Source of the DNA: Agromyces mediolanus | Lineage (GTDB): Bacteria > Actinomycetota > Actinomycetes > Actinomycetales > Microbacteriaceae | Direction of reading: 5' to 3' | Length of the DNA stretch: 64,000 nucleotides | Assembly (NCBI RefSeq): GCF_023715325.1 | Contig: NZ_JAMBNX010000010.1 | Location: forward strand, 90,302 to 154,301 | Part shown: in pieces, positions 32,809 through 41,282 of the stretch | Numbering within the stretch: position 1 is the first letter of the stretch | How the letters are laid out: the number at the start of each line of letters is the position of its first letter | Program-made: the position numbers and the translations under genes | Notes under the pieces: generated by a model | What the model was told of the DNA's origin: nothing | What the model saw: only the letters and a program-made list of their open reading frames with translations | Database searches by the model: none

Positions 32809-33421
32809 ACGGAGCCGCGGAACGGCTCGCTTCAGCGATCAACGCGCGCAGGACACTCGCGCTCTCGAGCGCACCGAGCACTCGGGCTGCGATGCGTCCT
32901 TCCTCGTCGAGAATGAGCGTCGATGGCACGGCATTGGGCGCGACCTCCCCGGCGAATGCCAGCTGCGCGGCCCCTGAATCGCGGTCGAGGATCGAGGGAT
33001 AGGTGATTCCGTAGTCCCGCTCGAACGAAGCGACGTTCTCGGCCGAATCGCGCACATTGATCCCCACAAAGACCACTTCAGGCAACTCGGCTTGTACCTC
33101 GGCCAGGATCGGCGCTTCCGTGCGGCATGGCGCGCACGCAGCGAACCAGAAATTGACGACTGCAACTCGACCCGCAGTGTCGGCGGATGTGAAGGCGCCG
33201 CTCGCCGTCTCGCCCCCGAACTCCACCGGACTGGCGCGTTCCGCGAGCGGGAACTCGGTGATCGTCCCGTCGCCCGAGACGTACCCCTTCGGTTCTGAAT
33301 CCGCGAGCCGCTCCGCCAGGGGCTCGGCAGCGCAGCCGACCAGCGACACGGCGATCGTCGCCGCAGAGATGATCACGAGACCCTGGCGGTATGGAACTTT
33401 GGGATGCCAAGAGTTCGCCAT
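32807..33421 (-). CDS. TlpA/thioredoxin-fold lipoprotein
   Basis: A 204-residue membrane-anchored thiol-disulphide protein. The signal sequence ends in lipobox SLVGC with the lipid Cys at 30. The thioredoxin-fold domain at about 60-200 has NFWFAACAPCRTEAP with the redox pair C96/C99, SFERDYGITYPSILDRDS, and the cis-Pro loop NAVPSTLIL. It is likely to reduce or oxidise exported protein thiols, or to serve cytochrome c maturation. The stop codon lies on the edge of repeat A copy 2, so the gene end may have been set by the rearrangement. Confidence 0.88.
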   Translation of the reverse strand: MANSWHPKVPYRQGLVIISAATIAVSLVGCAAEPLAERLADSEPKGYVSGDGTITEFPLAERASPVEFGGETASGAFTSADTAGRVAVVNFWFAACAPCRTEAPILAEVQAELPEVVFVGINVRDSAENVASFERDYGITYPSILDRDSGAAQLAFAGEVAPNAVPSTLILDEEGRIAARVLGALESASVLRALIAEASRSAAP

Positions 33422-33590
33422 GCGTCAAATCTACCCCAGCACCCCGCCTGCCCCCAAGCGATAGGGCGCACCTCGCATCAGCCATTTGTACCCATGGGCC
33501 CATTCACCCCCACATGGCGGCGCCGTAGAAACGAGTCAATGCGCCGCCAACCTCGCGCAGAACACCCTCACCTCTGATGGACAGGAGAAG

Positions 33591-33917
33591 ATGATGCGCA
33601 AGCTATCAAAGGGAATGGTCATCGTTGCGGTGGCCGCCGCCGTTCTAGCCGGAACCCCCGCTGGCCCGGCGGCCGCATACGGCTACGCGAGCGGGACTCG
33701 CGCCTGCCCAGCTTCATGGTACGGCTGGATCACCGTCACGGCCAAGGGGTCGGTGCGCGTCTATGCGCCAGGCGACCGCTCGACATATGGTGAGACAATG
33801 AACTCTACTGGATACCAGACTGCTACGTTCCGGGGGGCCCGCGGCGGTGGCCTTTGGGCTGTTGATGCGCTGGACTCGGCAGCGGACATCTCAAGTCAGA
33901 CCACATTCTGTGCATAG
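33591..33917 (+). CDS. Small secreted protein
   Basis: A 108-residue exported protein. Signal peptide MRKLSKGMVIVAVAAAVLAGTPAGPAAAYGYA is probably cut after AAA near residue 29. The mature 75-80 residues are Gly/Thr/Tyr-rich with two Cys, one near the start (RACPASWYGW) and one at the C-terminus (TTFCA), probably joined. AGGAGA precedes ATG 33591. Lower GC than the surroundings. It is followed within six bases by a LuxR-type regulator gene. No family is recognised. Confidence 0.7.
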   Translation: MMRKLSKGMVIVAVAAAVLAGTPAGPAAAYGYASGTRACPASWYGWITVTAKGSVRVYAPGDRSTYGETMNSTGYQTATFRGARGGGLWAVDALDSAADISSQTTFCA

Positions 33918-33922
33918 CCCGC

Positions 33923-34579
33923 ATGTCGAAACCCGTGCCCGGGTCAGAGCCCGTCCGCACACGCTTTGCGCTCGCGGTAATCTCGCCGCGTCGTTTGCTA
34001 CGAGATTCCGTGCAGCTTGCCCTCGTACCCAACGGGGCAGTCCCGACCGGTTCGTTTGACTCCATCGCGCAGTTTGAAGCTGAGGCGAGAGCTTGCGCAC
34101 CCGCAGTTCTCGTCGTCGACCTCGAGACCAACCATCAGCTCGACAACTCACTGGTGGTTGAGGCGCTCATCAAGTCATCCCAAGAGGCGGTCGTTGGACT
34201 TGCGACAGCTCGGTGCACGAGCGCTGAGATGCGATTCCGACAGGCCGCACTGAGACTGCAGCGTCGCCGCTGGCGTGTTGCAAATGGGGAAGCAGGCTTC
34301 GAAGAGCTGCGCTCCATCGTCAACTCGATCGTGCGATCGAAAGGAAACACTGGACCGATCCTGACCGACCGCCAACAGCAGGTTCTCCACCTCGTTGCTT
34401 CAGGAATGTCCAACTCTGAAATCGCCGAGCGCCTAGCGATCACCAACGGTACCGTCAAACGGCATGTTCACGACTGTCTCCAGAGGCTAGGGGCCCGCAC
34501 TCGGCTGGAACTCATTGTCCGAGCCCACCGTCTCAGTATCGTTCAGACAATCCCTGAGTTCACGCAGCAGGAGATCTAG
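33923..34579 (+). CDS. LuxR-type (NarL-like) regulator with degenerate receiver
   Basis: A 218-residue regulator. Residues 14-130 look like a receiver domain (VISPRRLLRDSVQLAL, VLVVDLETNH) but lack clear phospho-site neighbours, so it may be a pseudo-receiver. The C-terminal LuxR helix-turn-helix at about 150-207 is complete: LTDRQQQVLHLVASGMSNSE, IAERLAITNGTVKRHVHDCL, QRLGARTRLELI. No kinase is nearby. It starts five bases after the small secreted protein gene and probably controls it or the local exported genes. Its stop lies ten bases before the shared terminator with clp. Confidence 0.85.
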   Translation: MSKPVPGSEPVRTRFALAVISPRRLLRDSVQLALVPNGAVPTGSFDSIAQFEAEARACAPAVLVVDLETNHQLDNSLVVEALIKSSQEAVVGLATARCTSAEMRFRQAALRLQRRRWRVANGEAGFEELRSIVNSIVRSKGNTGPILTDRQQQVLHLVASGMSNSEIAERLAITNGTVKRHVHDCLQRLGARTRLELIVRAHRLSIVQTIPEFTQQEI

Positions 34580-34588
34580 CTGCAACTG

Positions 34589-34626
34589 CGGAACGCCAGG
34601 CCCTCCGCGGAGGGCCTGGCGTTCCG
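34589..34626. terminator. Perfect 38-bp palindromic terminator, copy 2
   Basis: Arms CGGAACGCCAGGCCCTCCG and the exact complement, placed between the LuxR gene and the convergent clp gene, ending 10 bases beyond the clp stop. The one stem position that differs from copy 1 is changed on both arms, so pairing is kept. Confidence 0.8.
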
Positions 34627-34684
34627 GTCGATGGGGTTACGCGGCTTGCGGCATCCCGGTGGCGGGAACCGCGGATGCCACGAC
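34589..34684. repeat. Duplicated sequence B, copy 2 (native clp end)
   Basis: This copy is continuous with the full clp gene and so is probably the original. It matches 32414-32509 at 93 of 96 positions. Confidence 0.95.
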
Positions 34685-37333
34685 GAGCTCGTCGCCCGAG
34701 GCATCCACCCGCACGAGTCCGCCGTCGCCGAGCTCGCCGGAGACGAGCAGGTCGGAGATGCGGTCGTCGACCTCGCGCTGGATCAGCCGGCGCAGCGGCC
34801 GGGCCCCGAACTCGGGCTCGTAGCCGTGCTCGGCCATCCACGCGACGGCCGCGTCGGTCACCTCGAGGCCGATCTCGCGCGCGCCGAGGCGGGCGCGGGT
34901 GGCGCCGAGCATGAGCGACACGATCTCGGCGATCTCATCCTGCGTGAGCTTCTTGAACAGCACGATCTCGTCGATGCGGTTCAGGAACTCGGGACGCATC
35001 GCCTCGCGCAGCTTGCCCATGACGCGGTCGCGCAGGTCCTTCTCCGAGGAGAAGCCGCTGGCCGAGGCATCCGCCGACGCGACGAAGCCGAGCGCCCCCG
35101 AACGCGACGCGAGGAACTCCGAACCGAGGTTCGAGGTCATCACGACGACCGTGTTGCGGAAGTCGACCGTGCGGCCCTGCCCGTCGGTGAGGCGCCCGTC
35201 GTCGAGCACCTGCAACAGCAGGTTGAACACGTCGGGGTGCGCCTTCTCGATCTCGTCGAACAGCACGATCGAGTACGGGTTGCGACGCACGCGCTCGGTG
35301 AGCTGGCCCGCCTCGTCGTACCCGACGTACCCGGGAGGGGCGCCGACGAGCCGCGACACGGTGTGCCGCTCGCCGAACTCCGACATGTCGAAGCGGATGA
35401 CGTTCTCGTTCGCTGAGCCCGTCGAAGCGCTCCCGGAGGGGAACAGCTGTGCGGCGAGCGCGCGGGCGAGCTCGGTCTTGCCGACGCCCGTCGGTCCGAG
35501 GAACAGGAACGACCCGACCGGCCGCTTCGCGTCGCCCATGCCGGTGCGGTTGCGGCGCACGGCCTTCGCGACGGCGGTGACCGCGTCGTCCTGCCCGATC
35601 ACGCGGGCGTGCAGCTCGTCCTCGAGGGTCGCGAGGCGCTCGCGCTCCCCCTCGGTGAGGCGATTGACGGGGATGCCGGTGGCGCGCGAGATCACCGCGG
35701 CGATCTGCGCCTCATCCACGATGGCTCCCTGAGCCTGTCGAAGGGACTCCACGCTGGTCCCCTGAGCCTCAGTGGTTCCCTGAGCCTGTCGAAGGGAACT
35801 CGCCCCCACCTCATCCAGCTTCCCCTGCACCTTCGCGATCTCGTCGCGGATGCGGGATGCCTCCTCGTAGTGCTCCCCAGCAACGGCCGCGTTCTTCTCG
35901 GACTCGAGCTCGGCGAGCCGCGCCATGAGCGCGGGCACGTCGGTCTTCACGCCGAGGCGGAGGCGCAGGCGCGCACCGGCCTGGTCGATGAGGTCGATCG
36001 CCTTGTCGGGCAGCACCCGGTCGGGCAGGTAGCGGCTGCCGAGTTCGACGGCGGCGCGCAGCGCGTCGTCGGTGTACTCGTGCTCCTCGTAGGCGGGCTT
36101 GAGGCCCTGGAGGATGCGCACGGCGTCCTCGATCGACGGCTCGCCGACGCGCACCGGCTGGAAGCGGCGCTCGAGGGCGGGGTCCTTCTCGATCTGGCGG
36201 TACTCCTTGAGCGTGGTCGCCCCGATGAGGTGCAGCTCGCCGCGCGCGAGGCGCGGCTTCAGGATGTTGCCCGCGTCCATACCGCCGTCGCCCGCGCCTC
36301 CGGCGCCGACGACGGTGTGCACCTCGTCGATGAAGACGATCAGCTCGCCGCGGTGGGCGGCGATCTCCTCCATCGTCTTGGTGAGGCGCTCCTCGAAGTC
36401 GCCGCGGTAGCGGGTGCCGGCGAGCATGCCGGGCAGGTCGAGCGCGATGACGCGCTTGCCGAGCAGGGCTTCGGGCACCTGCTCGTCGACGATGGCCTGT
36501 GCGAGGCCCTCGACGATCGCGGTCTTGCCGACGCCCGCCTCGCCGACCAGCACGGGGTTGTTCTTCGTGCGGCGGGAGAGGATCTCGATGGTCTGCTCGA
36601 TCTCGTCGGCGCGGCCGATCACGGGGTCGAGTTCGCCGTTGCGGGCGCGCTCGGTGAGGTCCATGCCGAACTTGTCGAGCGTCGGGGTCGTGGTCCCCTG
36701 AGCCTGTCGAAGGGAGTCCCCCTCGCCGGTTCCCTGAGCCTGTCGAAGGGATTCCTCATCGCTGGCCCCCTGAGCGTGTCCAAGGGCCTCATCCACCCCG
36801 TCCCGCATCGTCTGCGTCAGGGCCTCGGCGGTGACGCCCGCGCGGGCGAGCACCTGTCCGGCCGGGGCATCCTGACCCAGCACGAGCGCGAAGAAGAGGT
36901 GCTCGGGGTCGATGTACGTCGCGCCCGAGGAGCGCGCCACCTGGTAGCTGTGGAACAGCGCGCGGGATGCCGAGGGCGTGATGGTCGCGGCGTCGCGTCG
37001 CTCACCGAGCTCGTCGAAGGGCACGTCGCCGGATGCCGGCAGGCGCGCCTCGGTCGCGGTGATGATGTGCTCGGGGCTCGCGCCGACGCGGCGGATCGCC
37101 GCCTGCACGCTCTCGTCCTCGACGATGACGCGCAGGATGTGCAGCGCGTCGAGCTCGGTCTGGCCGCGCTCGAGGGCGAAGCGTCCCGCCTGCTGAAGAA
37201 TGCTCTGGGTGCGGGCCGTCAGGAACCGGCTGAGGTCGATCGACCGCGCCTGACGGGCCTGCTCACCCGCGAGGTATCGGGCGAGGAACTCGTCGAACGA
37301 GCTCGCGCCGGCCTCGTTGAAGTCGTTGGGCAC
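34637..37333 (-). CDS. ClpC-like AAA+ unfoldase subunit
   Basis: An 898-residue Hsp100 protein. A Clp N-domain (about 35-185) is followed by AAA1 with Walker A GEAGVGKT at about 264, a short UVR-like middle domain ([21 protein letters not shown]), and AAA2 with GPTGVGKT at about 611. An LGF tripeptide in the AAA2 loop (SGALGFV) matches the ClpP-docking loop of ClpC. The short middle domain argues against ClpB. Two interdomain linkers contain repeated SLRQAQGT peptides from palindromic DNA inserts. GTG 37333 follows AGGAGG, and a HAIR operator lies 18 bp upstream, so heat-shock control by HspR is likely. Confidence 0.92.
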   Translation of the reverse strand: MPNDFNEAGASSFDEFLARYLAGEQARQARSIDLSRFLTARTQSILQQAGRFALERGQTELDALHILRVIVEDESVQAAIRRVGASPEHIITATEARLPASGDVPFDELGERRDAATITPSASRALFHSYQVARSSGATYIDPEHLFFALVLGQDAPAGQVLARAGVTAEALTQTMRDGVDEALGHAQGASDEESLRQAQGTGEGDSLRQAQGTTTPTLDKFGMDLTERARNGELDPVIGRADEIEQTIEILSRRTKNNPVLVGEAGVGKTAIVEGLAQAIVDEQVPEALLGKRVIALDLPGMLAGTRYRGDFEERLTKTMEEIAAHRGELIVFIDEVHTVVGAGGAGDGGMDAGNILKPRLARGELHLIGATTLKEYRQIEKDPALERRFQPVRVGEPSIEDAVRILQGLKPAYEEHEYTDDALRAAVELGSRYLPDRVLPDKAIDLIDQAGARLRLRLGVKTDVPALMARLAELESEKNAAVAGEHYEEASRIRDEIAKVQGKLDEVGASSLRQAQGTTEAQGTSVESLRQAQGAIVDEAQIAAVISRATGIPVNRLTEGERERLATLEDELHARVIGQDDAVTAVAKAVRRNRTGMGDAKRPVGSFLFLGPTGVGKTELARALAAQLFPSGSASTGSANENVIRFDMSEFGERHTVSRLVGAPPGYVGYDEAGQLTERVRRNPYSIVLFDEIEKAHPDVFNLLLQVLDDGRLTDGQGRTVDFRNTVVVMTSNLGSEFLASRSGALGFVASADASASGFSSEKDLRDRVMGKLREAMRPEFLNRIDEIVLFKKLTQDEIAEIVSLMLGATRARLGAREIGLEVTDAAVAWMAEHGYEPEFGARPLRRLIQREVDDRISDLLVSGELGDGGLVRVDASGDELVVASAVPATGMPQAA
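35727..35796. repeat. In-frame CCCTGAGCCTGTCGAAGGG palindromes, middle-domain cluster
   Basis: Two full copies (35727-35745, 35778-35796) and a truncated copy between them (about 35759-35770) lie in the clp gene after the middle domain. On the coding strand each gives SLRQAQGT. The insert lengths keep the frame. Confidence 0.92.
36696..36786. repeat. In-frame CCCTGAGCCTGTCGAAGGG palindromes, N-domain linker cluster
   Basis: Three copies at 36696-36714, 36732-36750 and 36768-36786 (the last with two changes) lie exactly 36 bp apart in the linker between the N-domain and AAA1. They encode SLRQAQGT twice and the altered ALGHAQGA. Confidence 0.92.
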
Positions 37334-37350
37334 CTGGCCTCCTGGTTGAA

Positions 37351-37371
37351 GTTGAGTGTGGTTCGCTCAAG
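37351..37371. promoter_or_regulatory. HAIR-type HspR operator
   Basis: GTTGAGT-N7-GCTCAAG differs at two positions from the HAIR consensus CTTGAGT-N7-ACTCAAG bound by the actinobacterial heat-shock repressor HspR. It lies 18-38 bp upstream of the clp start codon. On the minus strand TTGCGA and AATACT further upstream could be the -35/-10 pair. Confidence 0.75.
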
Positions 37372-37650
37372 TTCAACGCAGCGGGGTGGGTAGTATTCCC
37401 ACATTGCGGGATCTCGCAAGCCGCACACGATCCAGCCTGGCCGTGTTCACGGAGACCTGACCAGCCGCCGCCGCCGACCTCCGAACACCAAACAAACTGT
37501 CGGCAAATCCGAGGTCGCGACGCCGTATCGCCCCCCCTCGTGAGGATGACGATGCGCAATGAGAGCGTCAACCAGGGCACCGTCCCTCCTGATTGGGGGT
37601 TCTTGCACGGGCGCGCGATTGGCTAGCTTGAACGGGACCATGGAGGAAAT
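37372..37650. other. Divergent intergenic region, clp / P-loop ATPase
   Basis: With the HAIR site this makes a 317-bp gene-free gap. It probably contains both promoters. For the rightward gene, TAGCTT near 37624 may be a -10. GGAGG at 37642-37646 fixes the TTG start of the ATPase. I see no other element. Confidence 0.45.
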
Positions 37651-38952
37651 TTGAGTCGTGACGTTGTGATTAACGCGTTCCTGCCGTCGGCTGGAATTGA
37701 GGATCCGCACCGGTTTGCCGGCCGGCGGAGCCAGATCAGGGATCTAACGAATGCTCTCTACTCAGAGGGCAGCGTTCCCCTGATTCTCGGGCAGCGCGGG
37801 CTCGGGAAATCAAGTCTCGCTCTCCAGATGAGCCGAATCGCCAAAGGAGATGTTGAACTCCTGGATGAGCTTGAACTGGCCCGGCTCGCCCTAGGGTCCG
37901 AGCGTCAATTCATGACGTTTTTCGTGTCTTGCACGGACGCGACCAAGAATCTGACCGGCTTGCTCCAATTGATGATCAACGCTGTCGAGGCCCAGAAATT
38001 TGAGCTCGCGAAAGAGCACCAAGACAAGTTTGCGCTGATCGACAAGACCACTCGGCGGAAGCTATCCCTGAAGCTGTTCACGTCCGAGACGACGAAGAAA
38101 TTCGAAGTCGCCATGACTGAACTGAACACGAAGAAGTTCTCGAACACCGAGAAGCTTGTGCATCTGACGGAAACGCTGACCGACGTCTACGGACAGCCCG
38201 TGCTCTTCATCATTGATGAGATAGACCGCATCGCGCCGATCAAGGGACTCGCAAGTTTTCTAAAGTCACACTCGAGTTCGATACTAAAATTCGCGCTCGT
38301 GGGCATTGGGGCCAACCAAGGCGAATTGATAGCCGACCACGCCTCGATTCATCGCCAGCTAATGACCGTGATGGTAAAGCCTATGTCGCAGGAGGAACTC
38401 GAGAGCATCGTCGAGCGCACTGAAGAGTACCTCGCTGAGAACGACGAGCCCTTCGAGTTCTCTGCCGACGCGCGAACACGACTCGCGCGAGTTGCATCAG
38501 GATTCCCCTGGTTTGTGCACGTCATTGGGCAATCCGCGCTCTTGCTGGCAGACGAGCTAGGGACGCGGGATGTTGTGACGAAGACAATCAATGAGGCAAT
38601 CATTGAGCTCGCATCCAACCGATTCGCGCGCATGTACTACGACCTGTATCAGCAAGCTGTTCGAGACTCACCGCAGCGTGAATACGTGCTACGGCTTTGT
38701 GCACTCTGGAGCGACGAAGACATCCCCACAAGCGAGATTTACCCCCGAGCCAAACGGCTGGGAGTGGCCGCACCGTCCAACTACTTGGGCCACCTAACTC
38801 AGGCGAATTGCGGAACTATATTAGTGCGATCTCACCAGCAGTCGCGAGCGCTCTATCGATTCAAGGACGACATGTTCAAGGTCTACGTCCGCGCGCGCCC
38901 GTCGCTCTACGAGGGTTTCAAGGAAGAGACTGAAGCCGCGATGCGCGCGTAG
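37651..38952 (+). CDS. Orphan P-loop (AAA/STAND-like) ATPase
   Basis: A 433-residue ATP-binding protein. After DPHRFAGRRSQIRDLTNAL comes Walker A GQRGLGKSS at about 47-55, Walker B VLFIIDEIDRI at about 184-194, a sensor-like FALVGIGANQ near 220, and a C-terminal helical/winged-helix-like part (PQREYVLRLCALW, YPRAKRLGVAAPSNYLGHL, RFKDDMFKVYVRAR). The layout recalls Orc1/Cdc6-like and STAND ATPases. It starts at TTG 37651 behind GGAGG. GC is clearly below the neighbours, suggesting transfer. No partner gene is cotranscribed. It may be a stand-alone defence or DNA-binding ATPase. Confidence 0.75.
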   Translation: MSRDVVINAFLPSAGIEDPHRFAGRRSQIRDLTNALYSEGSVPLILGQRGLGKSSLALQMSRIAKGDVELLDELELARLALGSERQFMTFFVSCTDATKNLTGLLQLMINAVEAQKFELAKEHQDKFALIDKTTRRKLSLKLFTSETTKKFEVAMTELNTKKFSNTEKLVHLTETLTDVYGQPVLFIIDEIDRIAPIKGLASFLKSHSSSILKFALVGIGANQGELIADHASIHRQLMTVMVKPMSQEELESIVERTEEYLAENDEPFEFSADARTRLARVASGFPWFVHVIGQSALLLADELGTRDVVTKTINEAIIELASNRFARMYYDLYQQAVRDSPQREYVLRLCALWSDEDIPTSEIYPRAKRLGVAAPSNYLGHLTQANCGTILVRSHQQSRALYRFKDDMFKVYVRARPSLYEGFKEETEAAMRA

Positions 38953-39059
38953 AAGGTTGCCGATTCCGCCACCCCAGTAACGTTCAACAGGATGCCGCCG
39001 GACGCCCCAACCGTGAATCGCACCTGTTCCATGACGGGTAGGACCGCGGGCCCGGGCAT

Positions 39060-39503
39060 TCAACTCGCCGGCAGCTCCACCGACACGTATCCGCCGACCT
39101 GTTCGTCGCCGCCCGCGGCATCCGGTTCGAGCGTGGCGCGAAGGCCGGACGCGATCGTGACCTCGACCGGCGGCAGGGTGGAGCACCCGGTCGACCAGTC
39201 GTCATCGCTCGCGACGACCGTCAGGCAAACAGCGCTTCCCTGCGGGTCGTTCGCCTCCGAGGCGAAGTACTTCGTTCCGATCGAGTCCTCGCCGATGTAG
39301 CGAACGGTGTCCCGATAGATCGTGTCGGGAAGGTTGTCGAGCGAGGGCGGCAGGTCTGACGCCTGCTGCTCGCGGTCGAAGATCGCGAGGTCGAGCGGCG
39401 ACAAGGAACATCCCGCCAGAACCGCGACGACCGAGAGCGCCGCGGCGGCACCGATGATCACGCGAACCGGGTGCAGAACGCACGTTCTCGACGACTGGGA
39501 CAT
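39060..39503 (-). CDS. Small lipoprotein
   Basis: A 147-residue exported protein. A basic head and hydrophobic stretch VIIGAAAALSVVAVLAGC give a lipobox with the lipid Cys at about 32. The mature region has SDLPPSLDNLPDTIYRDTVRYIG and two Cys (AVCLTVVASDDDWSTGC) typical of a small disulphide-stabilised domain found in actinobacterial lipoproteins. No function is known. It stands alone between the ATPase and the LysR gene. Confidence 0.75.
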   Translation of the reverse strand: MSQSSRTCVLHPVRVIIGAAAALSVVAVLAGCSLSPLDLAIFDREQQASDLPPSLDNLPDTIYRDTVRYIGEDSIGTKYFASEANDPQGSAVCLTVVASDDDWSTGCSTLPPVEVTIASGLRATLEPDAAGGDEQVGGYVSVELPAS

Positions 39504-39653
39504 GCGAACCTCGCGCTCACAAACGGACGATGTTCAGCGATTCTGCTGGATCATCGACGCGGCCACAAGAGGCATCCCAGGTCCGAGCCAGGCAGCCGTG
39601 GCCACGTGAACCAACTTGGAAAATCAGTCACGCCTTGAAAGGCCCTGGAATCC

Positions 39654-40589
39654 CTACACGCTGCCACGCCCCGCCACCACCGCCCACACCCCCTCCAACA
39701 CCACCTGCAGCGCCGGCGAGTCCGCCTGACTCCGCCGGTGCACGGCCGACACCCCCCTGGTCGACGCGGGCTGTGCCGTCGGGATCGCGACGAGCTCCGG
39801 ATGCAGCTCCGGCCGCCCCATCCGCGGCACCAGCGCGACCCCGAGGCCGGCGCGCACGAGCTCCAGATGGTTCTCGAACTCCATCGACTCGTGGACGATG
39901 CGGGGCGCGTTCGAGACGCCGTCGAAGAGCCGCCGCAGCCACTGGCGGCAGATGGTCGAGTCGAAGGTCGCGATCCAGTCCTCGTCGGCGAGGTCGGCAG
40001 GAGTCAACGAAGAGGCGCCGGACAGCGCGAGTGGGTGGTCGCGGCGCAGGATCACGTCCGCGACATCCGTGAACAGCGGCGTCTCGACCAGGTGATCAGG
40101 CATCGCGAGCGCGACGCCGCCCCAGCGATGCACGATGCCGAGGTCGCGCTGCCCCGACGCGACGAGCGCGATCGTCTCCCACGGCTCGCTCTCGCGCAGC
40201 GGCACGCGCAGCTCGGGATGTTCCGCCCGCAGCTTCGGCAGCACGTCGACGAGCAGGCCGCGCACCGCGGTCGAGAACACGCCGATGCGCACCTCGCCGA
40301 CGACGGGTCCACGATCGGCGGCGGGACCGCCCGCGAGGTGCAGGTCGGCTTCGATCCGCTCCAGCTCGGCGAGCACCGTCGCCGACGAGGTCACGAGCTG
40401 GCGACCGGCATCCGTCAGCACCACGCCGCGCCCCGCACGCTCGAGCAGGGCGACGCGCGTGCCGCGCTCGAGCCGCTTGATCTGCTGCGACACCGCGGAC
40501 GGCGTGAAACCGAGCGCGTCCGCCGCCGCCGCGACGCTGCCGTTGGTGGCCACGGCGCGCAGCGCGACCACGGCTTCGAGATCGATCAT
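39654..40589 (-). CDS. LysR-family transcriptional regulator
   Basis: A 311-residue LysR regulator. The winged helix at 1-60 has LRAVATNGSVAAAADALGFTPSAVSQQIKRLE; the effector domain from about 93 includes VRIGVFSTAVRGLLVDVLPKL, then ADVILRRDHPLAL and GLGVALVPRMG. LysR proteins usually control a divergent gene; to the right is the hipBA pair with its own operators, so its target may instead be the DMT transporter at 42671 or a distant gene. Confidence 0.9.
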   Translation of the reverse strand: MIDLEAVVALRAVATNGSVAAAADALGFTPSAVSQQIKRLERGTRVALLERAGRGVVLTDAGRQLVTSSATVLAELERIEADLHLAGGPAADRGPVVGEVRIGVFSTAVRGLLVDVLPKLRAEHPELRVPLRESEPWETIALVASGQRDLGIVHRWGGVALAMPDHLVETPLFTDVADVILRRDHPLALSGASSLTPADLADEDWIATFDSTICRQWLRRLFDGVSNAPRIVHESMEFENHLELVRAGLGVALVPRMGRPELHPELVAIPTAQPASTRGVSAVHRRSQADSPALQVVLEGVWAVVAGRGSV

Positions 40590-40645
40590 GCACGGATGCT
40601 ACCGAATCATCCGGCCGACCCGTCATCACCGCTTCCGATCACTGA

Positions 40646-40761
40646 TGGAAGAGATGCGTTCCTTCACTGATGAATGGAACACTTTCGTTCCACGTCGGCC
40701 CGTTTCACGGTAATATGGAAGGAATTCGTTCCAACCATCCGCATGGGCTGAATTCGTTCCA
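40646..40761. promoter_or_regulatory. hipBA promoter with array of four operators
   Basis: GGAA-N8-TTCC palindromes occur at 40646-40663 (GGAAGAGATGCGTTCC core), 40675-40692 and 40716-40733, with a half-site at 40744-40761. TTCCAC (40689) and TAATAT (40711) with 17 bases between form a promoter overlapped by the second and third sites. Several N8-spaced operators upstream of hipB is the known arrangement for HipB autorepression. Confidence 0.8.
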
Positions 40762-40772
40762 TAGGGAGGGAC

Positions 40773-41282
40773 ATGCTGGTCACCGACCTCGCCGAGCTCG
40801 GCGAACTCATCCGCCGCCGGCGCACCGAGCTCGGCCTGTCTCAAACCGCGCTCGCCGAACAGGTCGGCAGTACCCGGCAATGGGTCTCCCGGCTCGAGCT
40901 CGGCAAGAACGACATCAGCACGGCCCGACTCTTCGCCGTGCTCGACGCCCTCGAGCTGAACCTCGACCTTCGGCCACCGCGCGCGATGCATTCGATGCCG
41001 GGCTCGAGCACCTCGATGCGCTCGATCATCCCCGCAGAGAGCCTGAACGCGATCGCGCGATCGGTCTCGCAGCTCAAGCGGCCCGACCGAGACCAGATGC
41101 TCAAGAGCCTCACAGCGGTGGTGCAATCGATCACCCTTCCCGACCGCAGCGAGATGCTCAAGAACATGGAGGCGACGATCGAAGGCCTCCGCGCGAGCCA
41201 GCAGTTCGGCGCACGCCCCGAACGCCCCGAATCCTCTGAACTGGCCGCCGCCTCACCGGAGCAGCCCGATGCCCAGCCTTGA
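40773..41282 (+). CDS. hipB: HipB-like XRE antitoxin
   Basis: A 169-residue XRE protein. The helix-turn-helix is at about 8-60: LIRRRRTELGLSQTALAEQV, GSTRQWVSRLELGKNDIS. The C-terminal 100 residues (LKSLTAVVQSITLPDRSEML, NMEATIEGLRASQQ) are longer than in classical HipB and may mediate toxin binding. It overlaps hipA by 14 bases. GGGAGGG precedes the ATG. It should repress the operon through the four upstream operators and neutralise HipA. Confidence 0.88.
   Translation: MLVTDLAELGELIRRRRTELGLSQTALAEQVGSTRQWVSRLELGKNDISTARLFAVLDALELNLDLRPPRAMHSMPGSSTSMRSIIPAESLNAIARSVSQLKRPDRDQMLKSLTAVVQSITLPDRSEMLKNMEATIEGLRASQQFGARPERPESSELAAASPEQPDAQP

Noticed and set aside
32729..32977. 82-residue plus frame after DUF2283 (MIERTLEAEHHEPDD)
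   Set aside because: It runs through duplicated sequence A and antisense to the TlpA-like gene; there is no ribosome binding site.
30934..34684. Insertion sequence or integrative element
   Set aside because: No transposase, integrase or terminal inverted repeats are seen; the repeats are parts of ordinary genes.
34637..37333. ClpB disaggregase
   Set aside because: The middle domain is short and UVR-like and a ClpP-docking LGF loop is present, so ClpC-like is the better call.
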